Source of the DNA: Lachnospiraceae bacterium UBA4364
GTDB lineage: Bacteria > Bacillota > Clostridia > Lachnospirales > Lachnospiraceae
Length of the DNA: 64,000 bases
Assembly: GCA_002393955.1 (NCBI GenBank)
Contig: DGSK01000001.1
Location: 1-64,000 of the forward strand
Reading direction: 5' to 3'
A model generated the notes under the pieces. It saw only the letters and a program-made list of their open reading frames with translations. It did not search any database and was not told the DNA's origin. A program made the position numbers and the translations under genes. Positions 1 to 11,000 of the stretch are shown piece by piece; the stretch's first letter is position 1, and each line of letters starts with the position of its first letter.

Positions 1-54
1 CAGTTAGTGGGAAGTTTTAGTAAATAAAAGTATAAATAAAAGGATTACGGAATA

Positions 55-984
55 ATGAACAGTAAAACCGTAGCATACATTGTAAAAAGAATAATACTGG
101 CAGTCATAACCGTGTGGGTAGTTATCACGGTGACTTTTTTTGTTATGCATGCCGTACCTGGCGGTCCTTTTTTAGGTGAAAAAGCGATATCAGAGGCAGC
201 ACAGAAGGCATTAGAGGCTAAATACGGGCTGGATAAACCTCTCTTTATCCAATATGTTACATACCTGAAAGATATAGTGACGCGGTTTGATTTCGGACCT
301 TCACTGAAACAGCGGGGACGTACCGTTACCGATGTCATATTTGACGGAATGAAAACATCCGCATTCATAGGGCTTATTGCGGCTGTGATCGCACTGGTGT
401 CGGGAATAGTTCTGGGGGCAGTTGCGGCGCTTAGAAGAAATACCATAATGGACAGGATCGTCATGGTACTTACTACTGCCTTTGTCTCCATGCCCAGCTT
501 TATCATGGGATCGCTATTGCTTATACTTTTTGCGGTAAAGCTTCATGTGTTTCCTGCAAACGGTGCCGCATCAGGCGGACTGATCCTTCCGATAATCACG
601 CTTTCTCTTTCTCCCATGGCTTATATAACGAGGCTTACCAGATCGTCAATGCTTGATGTGCTTGGACAGGACTATATCCGTACGGCCAAGGCAAAAGGCG
701 TTCCTTATCTCAAGATCATTTTTGGACATGCACTTAAGAATTCTCTTCTGCCTGTCATCACATATTTCGGACCAATGCTTGCATATATCGTAACTGGTTC
801 CCTTGTTGTTGAGCAGATATTCGCGGTACCCGGCATCGGTCGTGCATTCATTTCCAGCATCACGGGCCGTGACTATCCCATGATAATGGGGACGACCATA
901 ATACTTGCTACACTTATAGTAATAATGAACCTGGTTAGCGATATCATGTACAAGATCGTGGATCCCAGGATAACTCTGGAGTAA
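55..984 (+). CDS. oppB: Oligopeptide ABC transporter permease, OppB type
   Basis: Inner-membrane permease of a peptide importer; it forms the channel with the next gene product. The 309-residue protein has an N-terminal membrane segment (about residues 12-32), the OppB-specific N-terminal region, and five further hydrophobic segments. The binding-protein-dependent transport signature lies around residues 200-230, with the EAA-loop-like stretch RTAKAKGVP. The ending (DIMYKIVDPRI) is typical of DppB/OppB. It is the first gene of an operon B-C-D-F-A and lies 12 nt before oppC. The ribosome site is weak (AAAGGAT, about 10 nt before ATG). The promoter is not visible because the window begins 54 nt upstream. 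Peptide specificity is inferred from the whole cluster, not from this protein. Confidence 0.95.
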   Translation: MNSKTVAYIVKRIILAVITVWVVITVTFFVMHAVPGGPFLGEKAISEAAQKALEAKYGLDKPLFIQYVTYLKDIVTRFDFGPSLKQRGRTVTDVIFDGMKTSAFIGLIAAVIALVSGIVLGAVAALRRNTIMDRIVMVLTTAFVSMPSFIMGSLLLILFAVKLHVFPANGAASGGLILPIITLSLSPMAYITRLTRSSMLDVLGQDYIRTAKAKGVPYLKIIFGHALKNSLLPVITYFGPMLAYIVTGSLVVEQIFAVPGIGRAFISSITGRDYPMIMGTTIILATLIVIMNLVSDIMYKIVDPRITLE

Positions 985-996
985 AGATAAAGAATA

Positions 997-2064
997 ATGG
1001 AAGAAAACAGCAGGAAAAAATTAACCATGCACATTAATGTGGACGACCTGATCCCGGCAACCGACGAGGAGAAGGCATATATCGTCCAGATGCGTCCGTC
1101 TACCACTTTCTTTAAGGATGGCGTAAAAAGGCTTGTTAAGAATAAAGTTGCATTTGTAAGCTTTATTGTCATAGTACTTATTACACTGGCAGCAATTTTT
1201 CTGCCTATGGTCTGGCCATATTCTTACGACAGCATGCTGGGAAATGTTCCCGGACAGCCTATGGATTCTTCGTATAACAATCTGAAACCTTTTCAGTACA
1301 GTAATTCCGAACAGGCGATGATAGCCGCAGGGGAGAGTGTATTTCCGCACGTGTTCGGAACCGACTCTGCCGGACGTGATTATTTTATCCGTATAGTATA
1401 TGGAACAAGGATATCTCTTGCCGTAGGTTTTTTTGCAAGCCTGATAGTGCTTGTCATAGGATTGACGGTGGGTGCAGTCTCCGGTTACTGCGGAGGCAAG
1501 GTGGATCTTTTCATAATGCGGGTGGTGGATATCATATATTCGCTTCCGGATATGCTGATGGTCATACTGCTTGCATCAGTGCTGAAACTCGTGCTGGGCT
1601 CTGCCATTGAAGGAACGATACTTGAGGCCATCGGCTCCAATATCATAAGCCTTTTTATAGTATTCGGAATACTGTACTGGGTTTCAATGGCAAGACTTAT
1701 AAGAGGACAGATGCTATCCTTGCGCGAACAGGAATATGTACTTGCGGCAAAGGCGGCGGGAGCAAAGGGCAGCTGGATAATAAGCCGTCATCTGCTTCCT
1801 AACTGTATGAGCGTTATATTTATCTCTGTGGCGCTGCAGATCCCCAGTGCGATATTTACGGAGAGTTATCTTTCATTCATAGGCTTAGGTGTAAATGCAC
1901 CTATGCCTTCCCTGGGTTCGCTTGCATCTGATGCGCTTAACGGCATCAGTTCATATCCCTACAGAATGGTAATACCTGCTATCGTGATCTCTCTGATCGT
2001 GCTGTCCCTTAATCTTTTCGGTGACGGACTGCGCGATGCGTTTGATCCTAAGCTTAATACTTAA
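997..2064 (+). CDS. oppC: Oligopeptide ABC transporter permease, OppC type
   Basis: Second permease subunit, 355 residues, slightly longer than usual because of an N-terminal cytoplasmic extension of about 45 residues before the first membrane segment (about 48-70). It also has an extracytoplasmic insertion (about 75-115) ending in the family motif FGTDSAGRDYF. The EAA loop is near residues 245-265 (LAAKAAGAKG). The C-terminus GDGLRDAFDPK is diagnostic for OppC/DppC. It partners OppB and the two ATPases. Translation starts 12 nt after oppB with no strong ribosome site, so it may be translationally coupled. Confidence 0.95.
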   Translation: MEENSRKKLTMHINVDDLIPATDEEKAYIVQMRPSTTFFKDGVKRLVKNKVAFVSFIVIVLITLAAIFLPMVWPYSYDSMLGNVPGQPMDSSYNNLKPFQYSNSEQAMIAAGESVFPHVFGTDSAGRDYFIRIVYGTRISLAVGFFASLIVLVIGLTVGAVSGYCGGKVDLFIMRVVDIIYSLPDMLMVILLASVLKLVLGSAIEGTILEAIGSNIISLFIVFGILYWVSMARLIRGQMLSLREQEYVLAAKAAGAKGSWIISRHLLPNCMSVIFISVALQIPSAIFTESYLSFIGLGVNAPMPSLGSLASDALNGISSYPYRMVIPAIVISLIVLSLNLFGDGLRDAFDPKLNT

Positions 2065-2079
2065 GGAGGGTAAAAACAG

Positions 2080-3066
2080 ATGAGCATGCTTGAAGTAAGA
2101 GATCTGCATACCTCCTTCTTTACGGATGCCGGCGAGGTAAAGGCAGTCAATGGCGTATCCTTTTTCCTTGATGAAGGAAAGGTGCTGGGAATCGTAGGCG
2201 AGTCAGGATCGGGAAAGTCCGTTACTGCTTATTCCATAATGCAGATACTGGCAGGATCCGGAAAGATCGTTTCGGGTTCCATTAAATTCCGGGGGCAGGA
2301 GCTGGTTGATTCCGAGGAAAAGGTCATGAAGACTATCCGCGGCAATAAGATATCCATAATCTTTCAGGATCCCATGACCAGCCTGAATCCTACGTATACC
2401 ATTGGACATCAGCTGATGGAAGCGATCCTTCTGCATACAGACAGGAATAAGGACCAGGCAAGGGAACGAGCCATAGAGATGCTTCGCCTGGTCAATGTTA
2501 ATGAGCCTGAGAAAAGAATGAATCAGTATCCCTATGAGTTTTCCGGCGGTATGAGGCAGCGCGTCATGATAGCGATGGCGCTTGCCTGCGAGCCTGACAT
2601 ACTGATAGCAGATGAGCCTACTACGGCACTTGATGTAACCATACAGGCGCAGATATTAGAGCTTATGAAGTCGCTTCAGAAGGAACTGGGGATGGCAATA
2701 ATCATGATCACCCATGACCTTGGTGTAGTGGCCCAGATGTGCGATGAAGTGATAGTTATGTATGCTGGTGCCATATGTGAGCAGGGAAGCGCTGATGAGA
2801 TCTTTTACAATCCATGCCACGAATATACCAAGGGTCTCTTAAGGTCCATACCTACGGTTGAGGGCGGTAAGGAAAGGCTTAAACCCATAACAGGTACACC
2901 TATTGATCTTCTTAATATGCCAAAGGGATGTGCCTTTGCGCCCCGCTGCGACGCTGCCATGAGGATATGCCTTAAGGAAAAATGTGAACGCATGCAGATA
3001 AATGATATGCATGCAGCAGCTTGCTGGATGAATGTTAAAAAAGATATGGAAGGCGGTGAGGCATAA
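2080..3066 (+). CDS. oppD: Oligopeptide ABC transporter ATPase, OppD type
   Basis: Cytoplasmic ATPase subunit, 328 residues, the usual OppD length. It has Walker A GESGSGKS (about 47-54), Q-loop FQDPM, signature FSGGMRQR, Walker B ILIADEP and H-loop ITHD. The C-terminal oligo_HPY extension carries the cysteine-rich pattern CAFAPRC...C...C, present in Opp/Dpp but not in Nik-type ATPases. A strong AAGGAGGG site sits 11 nt before the ATG. The stop and the oppF start overlap by one base (TAATG), so D and F are coupled. Confidence 0.96.
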   Translation: MSMLEVRDLHTSFFTDAGEVKAVNGVSFFLDEGKVLGIVGESGSGKSVTAYSIMQILAGSGKIVSGSIKFRGQELVDSEEKVMKTIRGNKISIIFQDPMTSLNPTYTIGHQLMEAILLHTDRNKDQARERAIEMLRLVNVNEPEKRMNQYPYEFSGGMRQRVMIAMALACEPDILIADEPTTALDVTIQAQILELMKSLQKELGMAIIMITHDLGVVAQMCDEVIVMYAGAICEQGSADEIFYNPCHEYTKGLLRSIPTVEGGKERLKPITGTPIDLLNMPKGCAFAPRCDAAMRICLKEKCERMQINDMHAAACWMNVKKDMEGGEA

Positions 3067-4064
3067 TGTCAGAAGATAAAAAACAGGACATGCCTCTCGT
3101 TGAGGTAAAGCATCTTAAGCAGTATTTTGATATTAGCGAAGGTTTTTTCAAGTCCAGGCCTCTTAAGGCTGTGGATGATGTTTCTTTTACCATAAAGAAG
3201 GGTGAAACCTTGGGACTTGTAGGAGAGTCGGGCTGCGGAAAGACTACTGTGGGTCGTACCATACTGCACCTGTACAAGCCTACGGATGGAGAAATATGGT
3301 ATGACGGTGTTAGGATAGGCGATAAAAAGAGCATGGAGGACTTCCGAAAGAAGGCAACAATGGTTTTTCAGGATCCGTATTCTTCACTGAATCCCCGTAT
3401 GACAGTGGCGGATATAATCGCTGAGCCTTTGGATATACACAAGATGTATGCCTCAAGTAAAGAAAGGCGTGATCGCATACTGGAACTTATGGAGTATGTG
3501 GGGCTTAACAGCGAGCATGCATCCCGATATGCCCACGAGTTTTCGGGAGGACAGAGACAGCGTATCGGCATAGCAAGGTCACTTGCGTTAAAGCCGGGAT
3601 TTATAGTCTGCGATGAGCCTGTCTCCGCACTGGATGTTTCGATACAGGCCCAGGTCATTAATATGTTTGACGAGCTTCAGGAAAAGCTGGGGCTTACTTA
3701 TCTTTTCATAGCACATGACCTGCTGGTGGTGCGTCATATAAGCGACAGGATAGCGGTTATGTATCTGGGCAGGATGGTGGAGCTTGCTGATGCGGAAGAA
3801 ATATATGATCATCCGCTGCATCCTTATTCAAGGTCACTCATCTCAGCAGTTCCGGTTCCGGATCCCAAGATTGCCAGAGAGAATAAAAGGATAGTGCTTT
3901 CCGGTGATATCCCAAGTCCTCTCAATGCGCCTTCAGGATGTCCTTTCAGGACCAGGTGTCCGCATGCGTGTGATAAGTGCGCTGAATCGATGCCTGAACT
4001 TAAGGATATGGGCGGTGGACATTTTGTGGCCTGCCATCTGGTTGAAGAAGGTAAAATCGGATAA
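3066..4064 (+). CDS. oppF: Oligopeptide ABC transporter ATPase, OppF type
   Basis: Second ATPase subunit, 332 residues. Walker A GESGCGKT, Q-loop FQDPYSSLNPRM, signature FSGGQRQR, Walker B FIVCDEP and H-loop IAHD are all intact. The C-terminal oligo_HPY segment again has a Cys cluster (CPFRTRC..C..C). The FQDPYSSLNP string is typical of the F rather than the D subunit. It works with OppD to power uptake. It overlaps oppD by one base and is followed by a 97-nt gap containing two hairpins before the binding-protein gene. Confidence 0.96.
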   Translation: MSEDKKQDMPLVEVKHLKQYFDISEGFFKSRPLKAVDDVSFTIKKGETLGLVGESGCGKTTVGRTILHLYKPTDGEIWYDGVRIGDKKSMEDFRKKATMVFQDPYSSLNPRMTVADIIAEPLDIHKMYASSKERRDRILELMEYVGLNSEHASRYAHEFSGGQRQRIGIARSLALKPGFIVCDEPVSALDVSIQAQVINMFDELQEKLGLTYLFIAHDLLVVRHISDRIAVMYLGRMVELADAEEIYDHPLHPYSRSLISAVPVPDPKIARENKRIVLSGDIPSPLNAPSGCPFRTRCPHACDKCAESMPELKDMGGGHFVACHLVEEGKIG

Positions 4065-4080
4065 GCTGCATAGCATATTA

Positions 4081-4145
4081 TGGTTATTACCGCATTGAAA
4101 GTTTCATTATGCGGATAATATACAGTTTAACGCCGCCTGAAGCGG
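4081..4145 (+). promoter_or_regulatory. Two hairpins between oppF and oppA
   Basis: Two inverted repeats fill the short gap. The first pairs ATTACCGCAT (from about 4084) with ATGCGGATAAT (ending about 4121). The second is GCCGC-ctgaa-GCGGC, ending about 16 nt before the oppA start codon. There is no T-tract, so neither is a typical terminator. They may stabilise or process the mRNA so that the binding protein is made in excess. That role is inference. Confidence 0.5.
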
Positions 4146-4161
4146 CAGAAGGAGGAAAATT

Positions 4162-5976
4162 ATGAAAAAAAGATTTTTGGCAATGGCTCTGACCGGCGTC
4201 ATGGCTGTGACTGCCCTTACTGCCTGTGAGTCAACACCGGGCGGCAGTTCATCAGCAGGCAGCTCTATCAACGTATGTATCGGCTCAGAACCTGATACTA
4301 TCGATCCTGCACTTAATTCTGCAGTTGATGGCGCAACACTTCTTGTACATCTGTATTCCGGTCTTTCCAAGTGGGAGATGAATGATAGCGGTGTTCTTGA
4401 GATCGTTCCCGATGCAGCCGTAGAGCTTCCTGAAGGTGTGGAGAATGCAGACGGTACCATAACCTACACATACACACTTCGTGACGGCCTCAAGTGGTCG
4501 GACGGACAGGATCTTAAGGCTTCTGATTTCGTATACGCATGGAACCGTGCGGCATCCGCAGAGCTTGCTGCCGACTACGGATATATGTTTGAGGTAGTTG
4601 ACGGATATAACGAAGTTGCTGATGTAAATGAGGACGGCACACCTGCCAATCCTGATGCCAAGCTTAATGTACAGGCACCGGATGACAAGACTATCGTAGT
4701 TACACTCTATAATCCTGTATCATACTGGAATGAGCTTCTTGCTTTCCCTACGTATTTCCCTGTCCGTGAGGATGTGGTTTCCAACGAGGCGTGGGCAACA
4801 GATCCTTCCACATATGTATGCAACGGACCTTACAAGATGGCATCATGGGAGCACAACAGTCTGATCACTCTTGAAAAGAATGATTCCTTTGTCGATGCTG
4901 ACCAGATAACAATGAATACCATTAATTTCTATCTTTCGGATGATCAGAACAATATGCTGACAAACTTCAAAAACGGTGATTGGCAGCTTATTGATGATAT
5001 CCCCACAAATGAGATAGCCAGCGTGAAGTCAGAATTCAATGATCAGTTTGTTATTGCAGGCCAGCTTGGTACATACTATGTATGCTGGAATGTAAATGAG
5101 GATATCCTTCCTGCAGGAAGCCCTTATGCTGATGATGAGAATGCAAAGGCTGAGATCCGCAGGGCAGTAGGACTTCTCTTTGACCGAAACTATATCGTAA
5201 ATGATGTGGCACAGGGTGGTGAGCTTCCTGCTTCCTCCTTTGTATCAATGGGACTTACGGATGCTGACGGCAGCCAGTTCTACAAGAATGCAGGCGTAAG
5301 CAGCGATTTCGATGGATATTACAATGTATCTGCTGATGCTTATACTGATAATTTCAACGAAGCTGTTGAAATCTTAAAGAAGTATTATACATATGATGAG
5401 GCATCTGGAAAGTTTACTGATTTCCCTGTACTTACATATATCTACAACACAAGTGAAGGCCATAAGGCTATAGGAGAGTATCTGCAGAATGCTATGGCAG
5501 GCATTGGAATCACAATGAACCTTGAGAACCAGGAGTGGGCTACATTCCTTAATACCCGTAAGGATGGTGCATATTCTATCGCACGTAACGGATGGCTTGC
5601 TGACTACAACGATCCTATCTGCTTCTTAGATATGTGGACAACTGATTCCGGTAACAATGATGTACAGTTCGGCCGCGGCGCTCATGCTGATGATGCAGTT
5701 TACAGCATCGACCTTACACCTTACGGATTTGATACCAAGGTTGAAAACGGCACATGGGCTGAGACTTATGATGTGCTCATTTCATCCATTAAGTCCTGCA
5801 CTGATAATGATAACCGTTACAAGATGATGCACGAGGCAGAGGATATGATCATGAGCACAGGCTGCATCTGCCCGCTGTATTTCTACACTGATATGTACCT
5901 GCTCTCCGATAAGGTAGACGGATTCTTCTCGAACCCTCTCGGATACAAGTACTTCATGTATACAACAATTAAGTAA
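4162..5976 (+). CDS. oppA: Oligopeptide-binding lipoprotein, OppA family
   Basis: Extracytoplasmic substrate-binding protein (SBP_bac_5 family), 604 residues. The start has a good AGGAGG site (about 4150-4156). A lipoprotein signal of about 21 residues ends in the lipobox LTAC, so the mature protein should be tethered to the membrane outer face by its N-terminal Cys. A Ser/Gly-rich linker follows. Family features include the opening NVCIGSEPDTIDPAL, and the segment LRDGLKWSDGQDLKASDF. The size fits the OppA (oligopeptide) rather than the DppA/NikA subgroup. It is last in the operon and is followed by a strong terminator. Confidence 0.95.
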   Translation: MKKRFLAMALTGVMAVTALTACESTPGGSSSAGSSINVCIGSEPDTIDPALNSAVDGATLLVHLYSGLSKWEMNDSGVLEIVPDAAVELPEGVENADGTITYTYTLRDGLKWSDGQDLKASDFVYAWNRAASAELAADYGYMFEVVDGYNEVADVNEDGTPANPDAKLNVQAPDDKTIVVTLYNPVSYWNELLAFPTYFPVREDVVSNEAWATDPSTYVCNGPYKMASWEHNSLITLEKNDSFVDADQITMNTINFYLSDDQNNMLTNFKNGDWQLIDDIPTNEIASVKSEFNDQFVIAGQLGTYYVCWNVNEDILPAGSPYADDENAKAEIRRAVGLLFDRNYIVNDVAQGGELPASSFVSMGLTDADGSQFYKNAGVSSDFDGYYNVSADAYTDNFNEAVEILKKYYTYDEASGKFTDFPVLTYIYNTSEGHKAIGEYLQNAMAGIGITMNLENQEWATFLNTRKDGAYSIARNGWLADYNDPICFLDMWTTDSGNNDVQFGRGAHADDAVYSIDLTPYGFDTKVENGTWAETYDVLISSIKSCTDNDNRYKMMHEAEDMIMSTGCICPLYFYTDMYLLSDKVDGFFSNPLGYKYFMYTTIK

Positions 5977-6037
5977 GTGAAGCTTCCTGTACCGTGCAGT
6001 CTTACCTGACGGCGGGGTATCACTTTTAGTTTTCTTA

Positions 6038-6069
6038 ACACCCTCTGCGATACGCGGAGGGTGTTTTTT
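6038..6069 (+). terminator. Intrinsic terminator of the opp operon
   Basis: A 12-bp stem (6038-6049 with 6053-6064, one G-T pair) with a 3-nt loop is followed directly by a run of six T. Confidence 0.95.
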
Positions 6070-6201
6070 CTGATAAAAGATATTTATAACAGATAATTCT
6101 GCAAATATTCTGCGGAAAAAGGAAATATGACTCGCATATGCCTTAGAACATTTCAACAATAAAAATTGAAAAATCTTCCGATATTTTGTAAACTATTTAA
6201 T

Positions 6202-8097
6202 ATGAGAGAAGAATTGGAAAATTATGTCAAAAATACTGAAAAGATCCGAATGCTAACATCTGCGAAGCTTAAAGATATAGCTGCGGCAGATGATTACGGC
6301 GTGGTTTTGCAGGATAACTATCTTCTCATAGGCAGGCTTGCGGCTGAAAACCGCGAAATACTTTCAAAGTGCTTTTATCCATATCTTTCACCTGATACCG
6401 TACTTGATGATGATATAATTGAATCTTTCGGAGAGTTAGAAGATTCGCTGCAGGATTCACTAAAGATAGACCATCTTGATCCCTTCATGCATGCAAAGCT
6501 TTCGGGGCTTATACTGGAGCAATTGGAAAAGAAGGGGGCTTCTGCTGATGAGATGGTAGTGCAGCTGGACAGAGAGGTTACCGCCTGCTATTTTCTGGTA
6601 TTTATCACTAAGAAAATATATAGCAGGCCGGATATTTCCGAGTATTACAGGCAGAGGGGATTAAAGGCGGGCAGAAAGCTGCTGGAATACCTGGCCCCGG
6701 AGAATTTTGATACACTGAGAGATAATGACAGCCGGCATATAGTGATAGTTAATTCCAGGTATATGACGGTGCTTTATGAGGGCAGGAAACTTACCAGAGA
6801 GGAAAGGGAATGGCTGTTGGATGCACTGAAGAAGTCCCTTGAGCTGGCAGAGGATCCCTACTACCTGAGGGAAATGCCGGGATATGACTGGAAGCTTCAT
6901 ATTGAACGTATATATTATTATCTTGCACTGATCCTTGATCATAATAATGAAGCAGGATTTGATCCGGATGAACTCAAGATAATGTGCAGGTGGATGAAGG
7001 AACTGGATGAGATGTGGCATGCTGACCGGAAGTGGTTTTCAACAAAGATAGATGAAAATATGCTGCATTTTTGGGTACTGCGGTCACAGTATCTAAGCGG
7101 TGAACTGACCGGCAGGGAATACAGGAACGAGCTGCTGAATCTGTATGAGCTGCGTAATGTAAGATCCGAAAAAGACTGGGACGACCTGGCTTTATTTCTT
7201 TGGGTTCCCACAGATTATATTCTTTCTTTAAAAAATGAGCGACTCTCCGAAAGGGATAAATATTATATCGAACGCTTTTATCTTAATACGCTGGATTTTG
7301 CACATCAGTCAAGCGGAAGTATTTTAAATAGCGACCTGTTAGACTGTCTTGCAAAGCAGATGTATGAATTTCTGGAGATTCCCGGCGGCAGGGGCTTTGA
7401 AAGCATGGGACTGGGATATCTTGCAGCAGTACATACGCCCACATATGTACACAGCATTATGGTGGGGCAGATTGCCAGATGTATCGCGGGACACCTTTTA
7501 AGAAAAGGCACTAATATTTTTGACAGTTTTGGAGACAGTGAAAATCCTCAGCAAATACTGTCATTCGTCTATAATGCCGGGCTCTGCCATGACTTTGGCA
7601 AGATGATGTTAGCAGATATCATAACTGTATATGGCAGAAATCTTCTTGAAGAGGAACATGAACTTTTAAAAGAGCATTCGGAGCTTGGAGCCAGCATGCT
7701 TGAAAAACATGCTTCTACCGCAAAATATGCAAATGTAGCAAGGTATCATCATATGTGGTATGACGGGAGCAATGGTTATCCTAAGGCTGATATATCATCT
7801 CTCCCTGAGAAGGCTGTTATAGACATTGTGGCATGTGCCGACAGCCTGGATGCGGCGACGGACAGAGTGGGCCGTTCATACAGCAAAGGAAAGACGTTTG
7901 AAGAGTTTTGCGAGGAACTTAAAGCCGGCGCCGGTACAAGATACGCACCATACCTGGCTGAACTTTTTGAGGGGGATGATGTAAGGGAGGATATAGAGTA
8001 TCTCATGCAGCAGGGACGGCGTGACAGCTATTCAAGGGCATATCAGAATATAAGGGATTTTACGGAACAGAGCATTCTATACGGTGAGAATCTATGA
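6202..8097 (+). CDS. HD-GYP-like phosphohydrolase module, stand-alone copy
   Basis: A 631-residue cytoplasmic protein if started at ATG 6202. An upstream in-frame ATG at 6166 adds 12 residues, but neither has a clear ribosome site. The later one aligns with the start of the downstream paralogue. The first about 390 residues are an unrecognised mostly helical region. The last about 220 form a diverged HD-GYP domain with CHDFGK (His463/Asp464), a conserved His in KEHSELG, HHMWYDGSNGYP and CADSLDAATD. The canonical HHE Glu is replaced by Met, and one residue is inserted before GYP. Known HD-GYP proteins cleave cyclic di-GMP or related nucleotides; activity here is only inferred. The 3' end overlaps the next gene by 4 bp (ATGA), implying coupled expression of three paralogous modules. 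Confidence 0.8.
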   Translation: MREELENYVKNTEKIRMLTSAKLKDIAAADDYGVVLQDNYLLIGRLAAENREILSKCFYPYLSPDTVLDDDIIESFGELEDSLQDSLKIDHLDPFMHAKLSGLILEQLEKKGASADEMVVQLDREVTACYFLVFITKKIYSRPDISEYYRQRGLKAGRKLLEYLAPENFDTLRDNDSRHIVIVNSRYMTVLYEGRKLTREEREWLLDALKKSLELAEDPYYLREMPGYDWKLHIERIYYYLALILDHNNEAGFDPDELKIMCRWMKELDEMWHADRKWFSTKIDENMLHFWVLRSQYLSGELTGREYRNELLNLYELRNVRSEKDWDDLALFLWVPTDYILSLKNERLSERDKYYIERFYLNTLDFAHQSSGSILNSDLLDCLAKQMYEFLEIPGGRGFESMGLGYLAAVHTPTYVHSIMVGQIARCIAGHLLRKGTNIFDSFGDSENPQQILSFVYNAGLCHDFGKMMLADIITVYGRNLLEEEHELLKEHSELGASMLEKHASTAKYANVARYHHMWYDGSNGYPKADISSLPEKAVIDIVACADSLDAATDRVGRSYSKGKTFEEFCEELKAGAGTRYAPYLAELFEGDDVREDIEYLMQQGRRDSYSRAYQNIRDFTEQSILYGENL

Positions 8098-11000
8098 TGA
8101 CAGCAGATCTGCTTAAAACTGAACTGGATGCTTATTTGCAGCGTATCAGGCGGATACGCCAGCTTTCGGTTGCGCATCCTTCGGGAGTGGGCACCGGAGA
8201 GGGGTACAGCAGGGACCTTAAGCTTAAGTCAAAAGAAATAGGGACTCTTGCAAATGAAAACAAGCGGATGCTAAAAAATGTTTTATATCCATTGTTGGAA
8301 AGCACGACCCTTTTGAATACAGATATACAGGAAGTACTGGGGGAATTCAGTGATTATCTTTTAAAGCCCTGGCCGCAGGAGGAACTGGACCTTTCTCTTC
8401 TGTATCTTGTTTCGGAAAAGCTTTATAAGGACGCAGTACGGAAGAAGGATGATTATCTGATCATCAGATGGGGGCGTGTATACATATATGCATGCTATAA
8501 CAATATGACGCGGGCAAACCGTGTAGCGACTAATAGAAATATTATTGAATTCTATCAAAGAAACGGTCTCAGAGCAGCAAGACGGCTGTTATCATATCTG
8601 GATAAGGACCGGTTTCTTGCTCTTGAGAAAAACGAAAGCCGTTCCAAAGTCCTGATCATAGCAAATTTCTATACTGCTCTTTATGACAGCTTTTTCATGA
8701 CGGGAGAAAAAGTCAATGAAGAACGGCTTTCCGCCATGGAAAATTTTCTTGTAATGGCAGACGATCCCTTTTACAGGGATGCCGTCCCAGGATTTAACTG
8801 GAACAGGCAGAAGATAAGATGTCTTGAAAATATCGGTCAGCTTACGGAAAACGGCAATGCATGGTGTATGACAAAAGAACAGTGTAATCGCATTGCAAGA
8901 CACATGGATGAGCTGGTGGACTTATGGAGTGAGGATCCGGTGGGGAATGAAGAGCATCTCCCTCGTTTCCATATGGAGCTTTTGCAGTTAAGGAATTATT
9001 ATTTCAGCGGGCGGTTATGGGCTGAAAATTACCGAAAGGCACTGGTGGACATTTATACGAAATGGGGAGATACGAAGTATGATATGTACTCCGTTATGGC
9101 CAATGTACTGGTGCCGACCGAGTATCTTTCAACAGTAAAGGATGAAGATACTAACGAAGAGCTGCTTGAACAGCTTAGAGAGTTTTATTCCCAGATATGC
9201 AATTATATTATGCAGTCTAATGGTGATGAAGCTTATTCATTTATGCTTGATTATCTGTGCATGTTCCTTAACGCTTTCATACAGATCCCCGGCGAATTTG
9301 ATTTTGAACAGATGGGGCTGCGGTGCATAGCGGCACTGCATCCGCCTACCTATGTACATAGCATGCAGGTGGCTGTTTTGTCGCGCTGTATATGTGAGCA
9401 CATGATAAGGCGATCTCCGGAGCTTTTTATCGGTATATGCGGCTGCAGTAATGTGAGGGAGGTGGCTATAAATGAGGAGCAAATACTTTCACATATTTAC
9501 CATGCTGCAATATGCCATGATTTCGGCAAGATCAGTGTTTTAGATACCATAGCTACCTATGGCCGTGACCTGGTGGAACAGGAAAAAATCCTTCTCAGGG
9601 AACATGCCGGAATGGGAAGCATGTGGCTTGCAAAGTACAGCTCAACCAGAGATTATGCTGATATTGCCTTAAAGCATCATATATGGCATGACGGCAAAAA
9701 GGGCTATCCCATTCTGCCTGAAGACGAGGACAACGGAAACATCCTCATAAAGATCGTTACTGTAGCTGACTGTCTGGATGCATCTACCGACAGGATAGGC
9801 AGAAGCTATAAGAGGACACATACTACAGATGCACTTATCGCAGACCTTAAGAAAGGCAGCGGAAACCACTATATGTCCGAAGTGGTATCAATCCTTGAGC
9901 TTGCGGAGGTAAGAGAGGATGTAGATTTCCTGCTGCAAAGGGGCAGGGAAGATCATTACAGGAATGCCTATCTGCTGCTTCGTACCATGCAGGAAAGCGT
10001 TATGCAGGATTTTGACAGCCGTTTAAAGGATGTGGTACTAAGGACTGTGCGCATCAGACAGTTATCAAGCCCGCAGATAGATGAGGTGGGAGTAGCCTCC
10101 GGCTACGGCGAACTGCTCAGTCAGCATTTCAAAGAGATAGGAATGTTAGCCGGAGAAAACCGTAAGATATTAGAGCTTACTCTTTATCCGATGCTTGAGG
10201 ATGAAAGAAGCTATGACCCGGAAACCGCTGAAAGTCTCAGGCTGTTTTGCAATGAACTTTTAAACGGTCAGGATCTTTCCGATTATGATCAGAGTCTGGT
10301 TTATCTCATATCAAAGCGCCTGCTTAAGGATGCCAGAGAAAAGCAGGAAACTGACAATCTTGTAAAGCAGCTGGATATACATATATCTTCCTGCTATGAA
10401 ATGATGCATCAGGCTAAAAGGATGAAAACCGCAGAAGCCCTTATTAAAAGATACAGAGAAGAGGGTCTGGATGCAGCCAGGGAAATATGGAGCTATCTTG
10501 ATAAGGAAAAGTTTGTACTGCTTGACATGGAAAGCAGGGAATTAGTGCTCATTAATTCTCGTTATGCCGTCTTTATGTATGAGACAGAACTTACGCCTGA
10601 GGCTAATGAGATTTTTATCTCCAGATTAAAGGATGCATTTTATCTTTCAAAAGACCGTTTTTACAGGGAGCATGCACCTGAATACGACTGGGATTACCAC
10701 CAGCTCAGGAGTCTTGAATATATTGGTCAGGCTACTGAGTGTGGAAATCCAAGAGGCATAACAAAAGAACAATGCCTTGAGATAGTGAATCTTTTAGAGG
10801 AACTTCGTGCCATATGGGGACAGAATCCTGAGAAAAACAGCAAAACTCTACCTGAGGCCAGTGTCAGACTTTTGCTGATCAGAAACAGATACCGTGCTGG
10901 TCTGGTAAGTCTGACGGAATACCGCAAGGAGCTTTTATATATTTTTTATACATGGCGTCGTTTCGATTATGATTTTGATTCTGTTATTCCAAATATCCAG

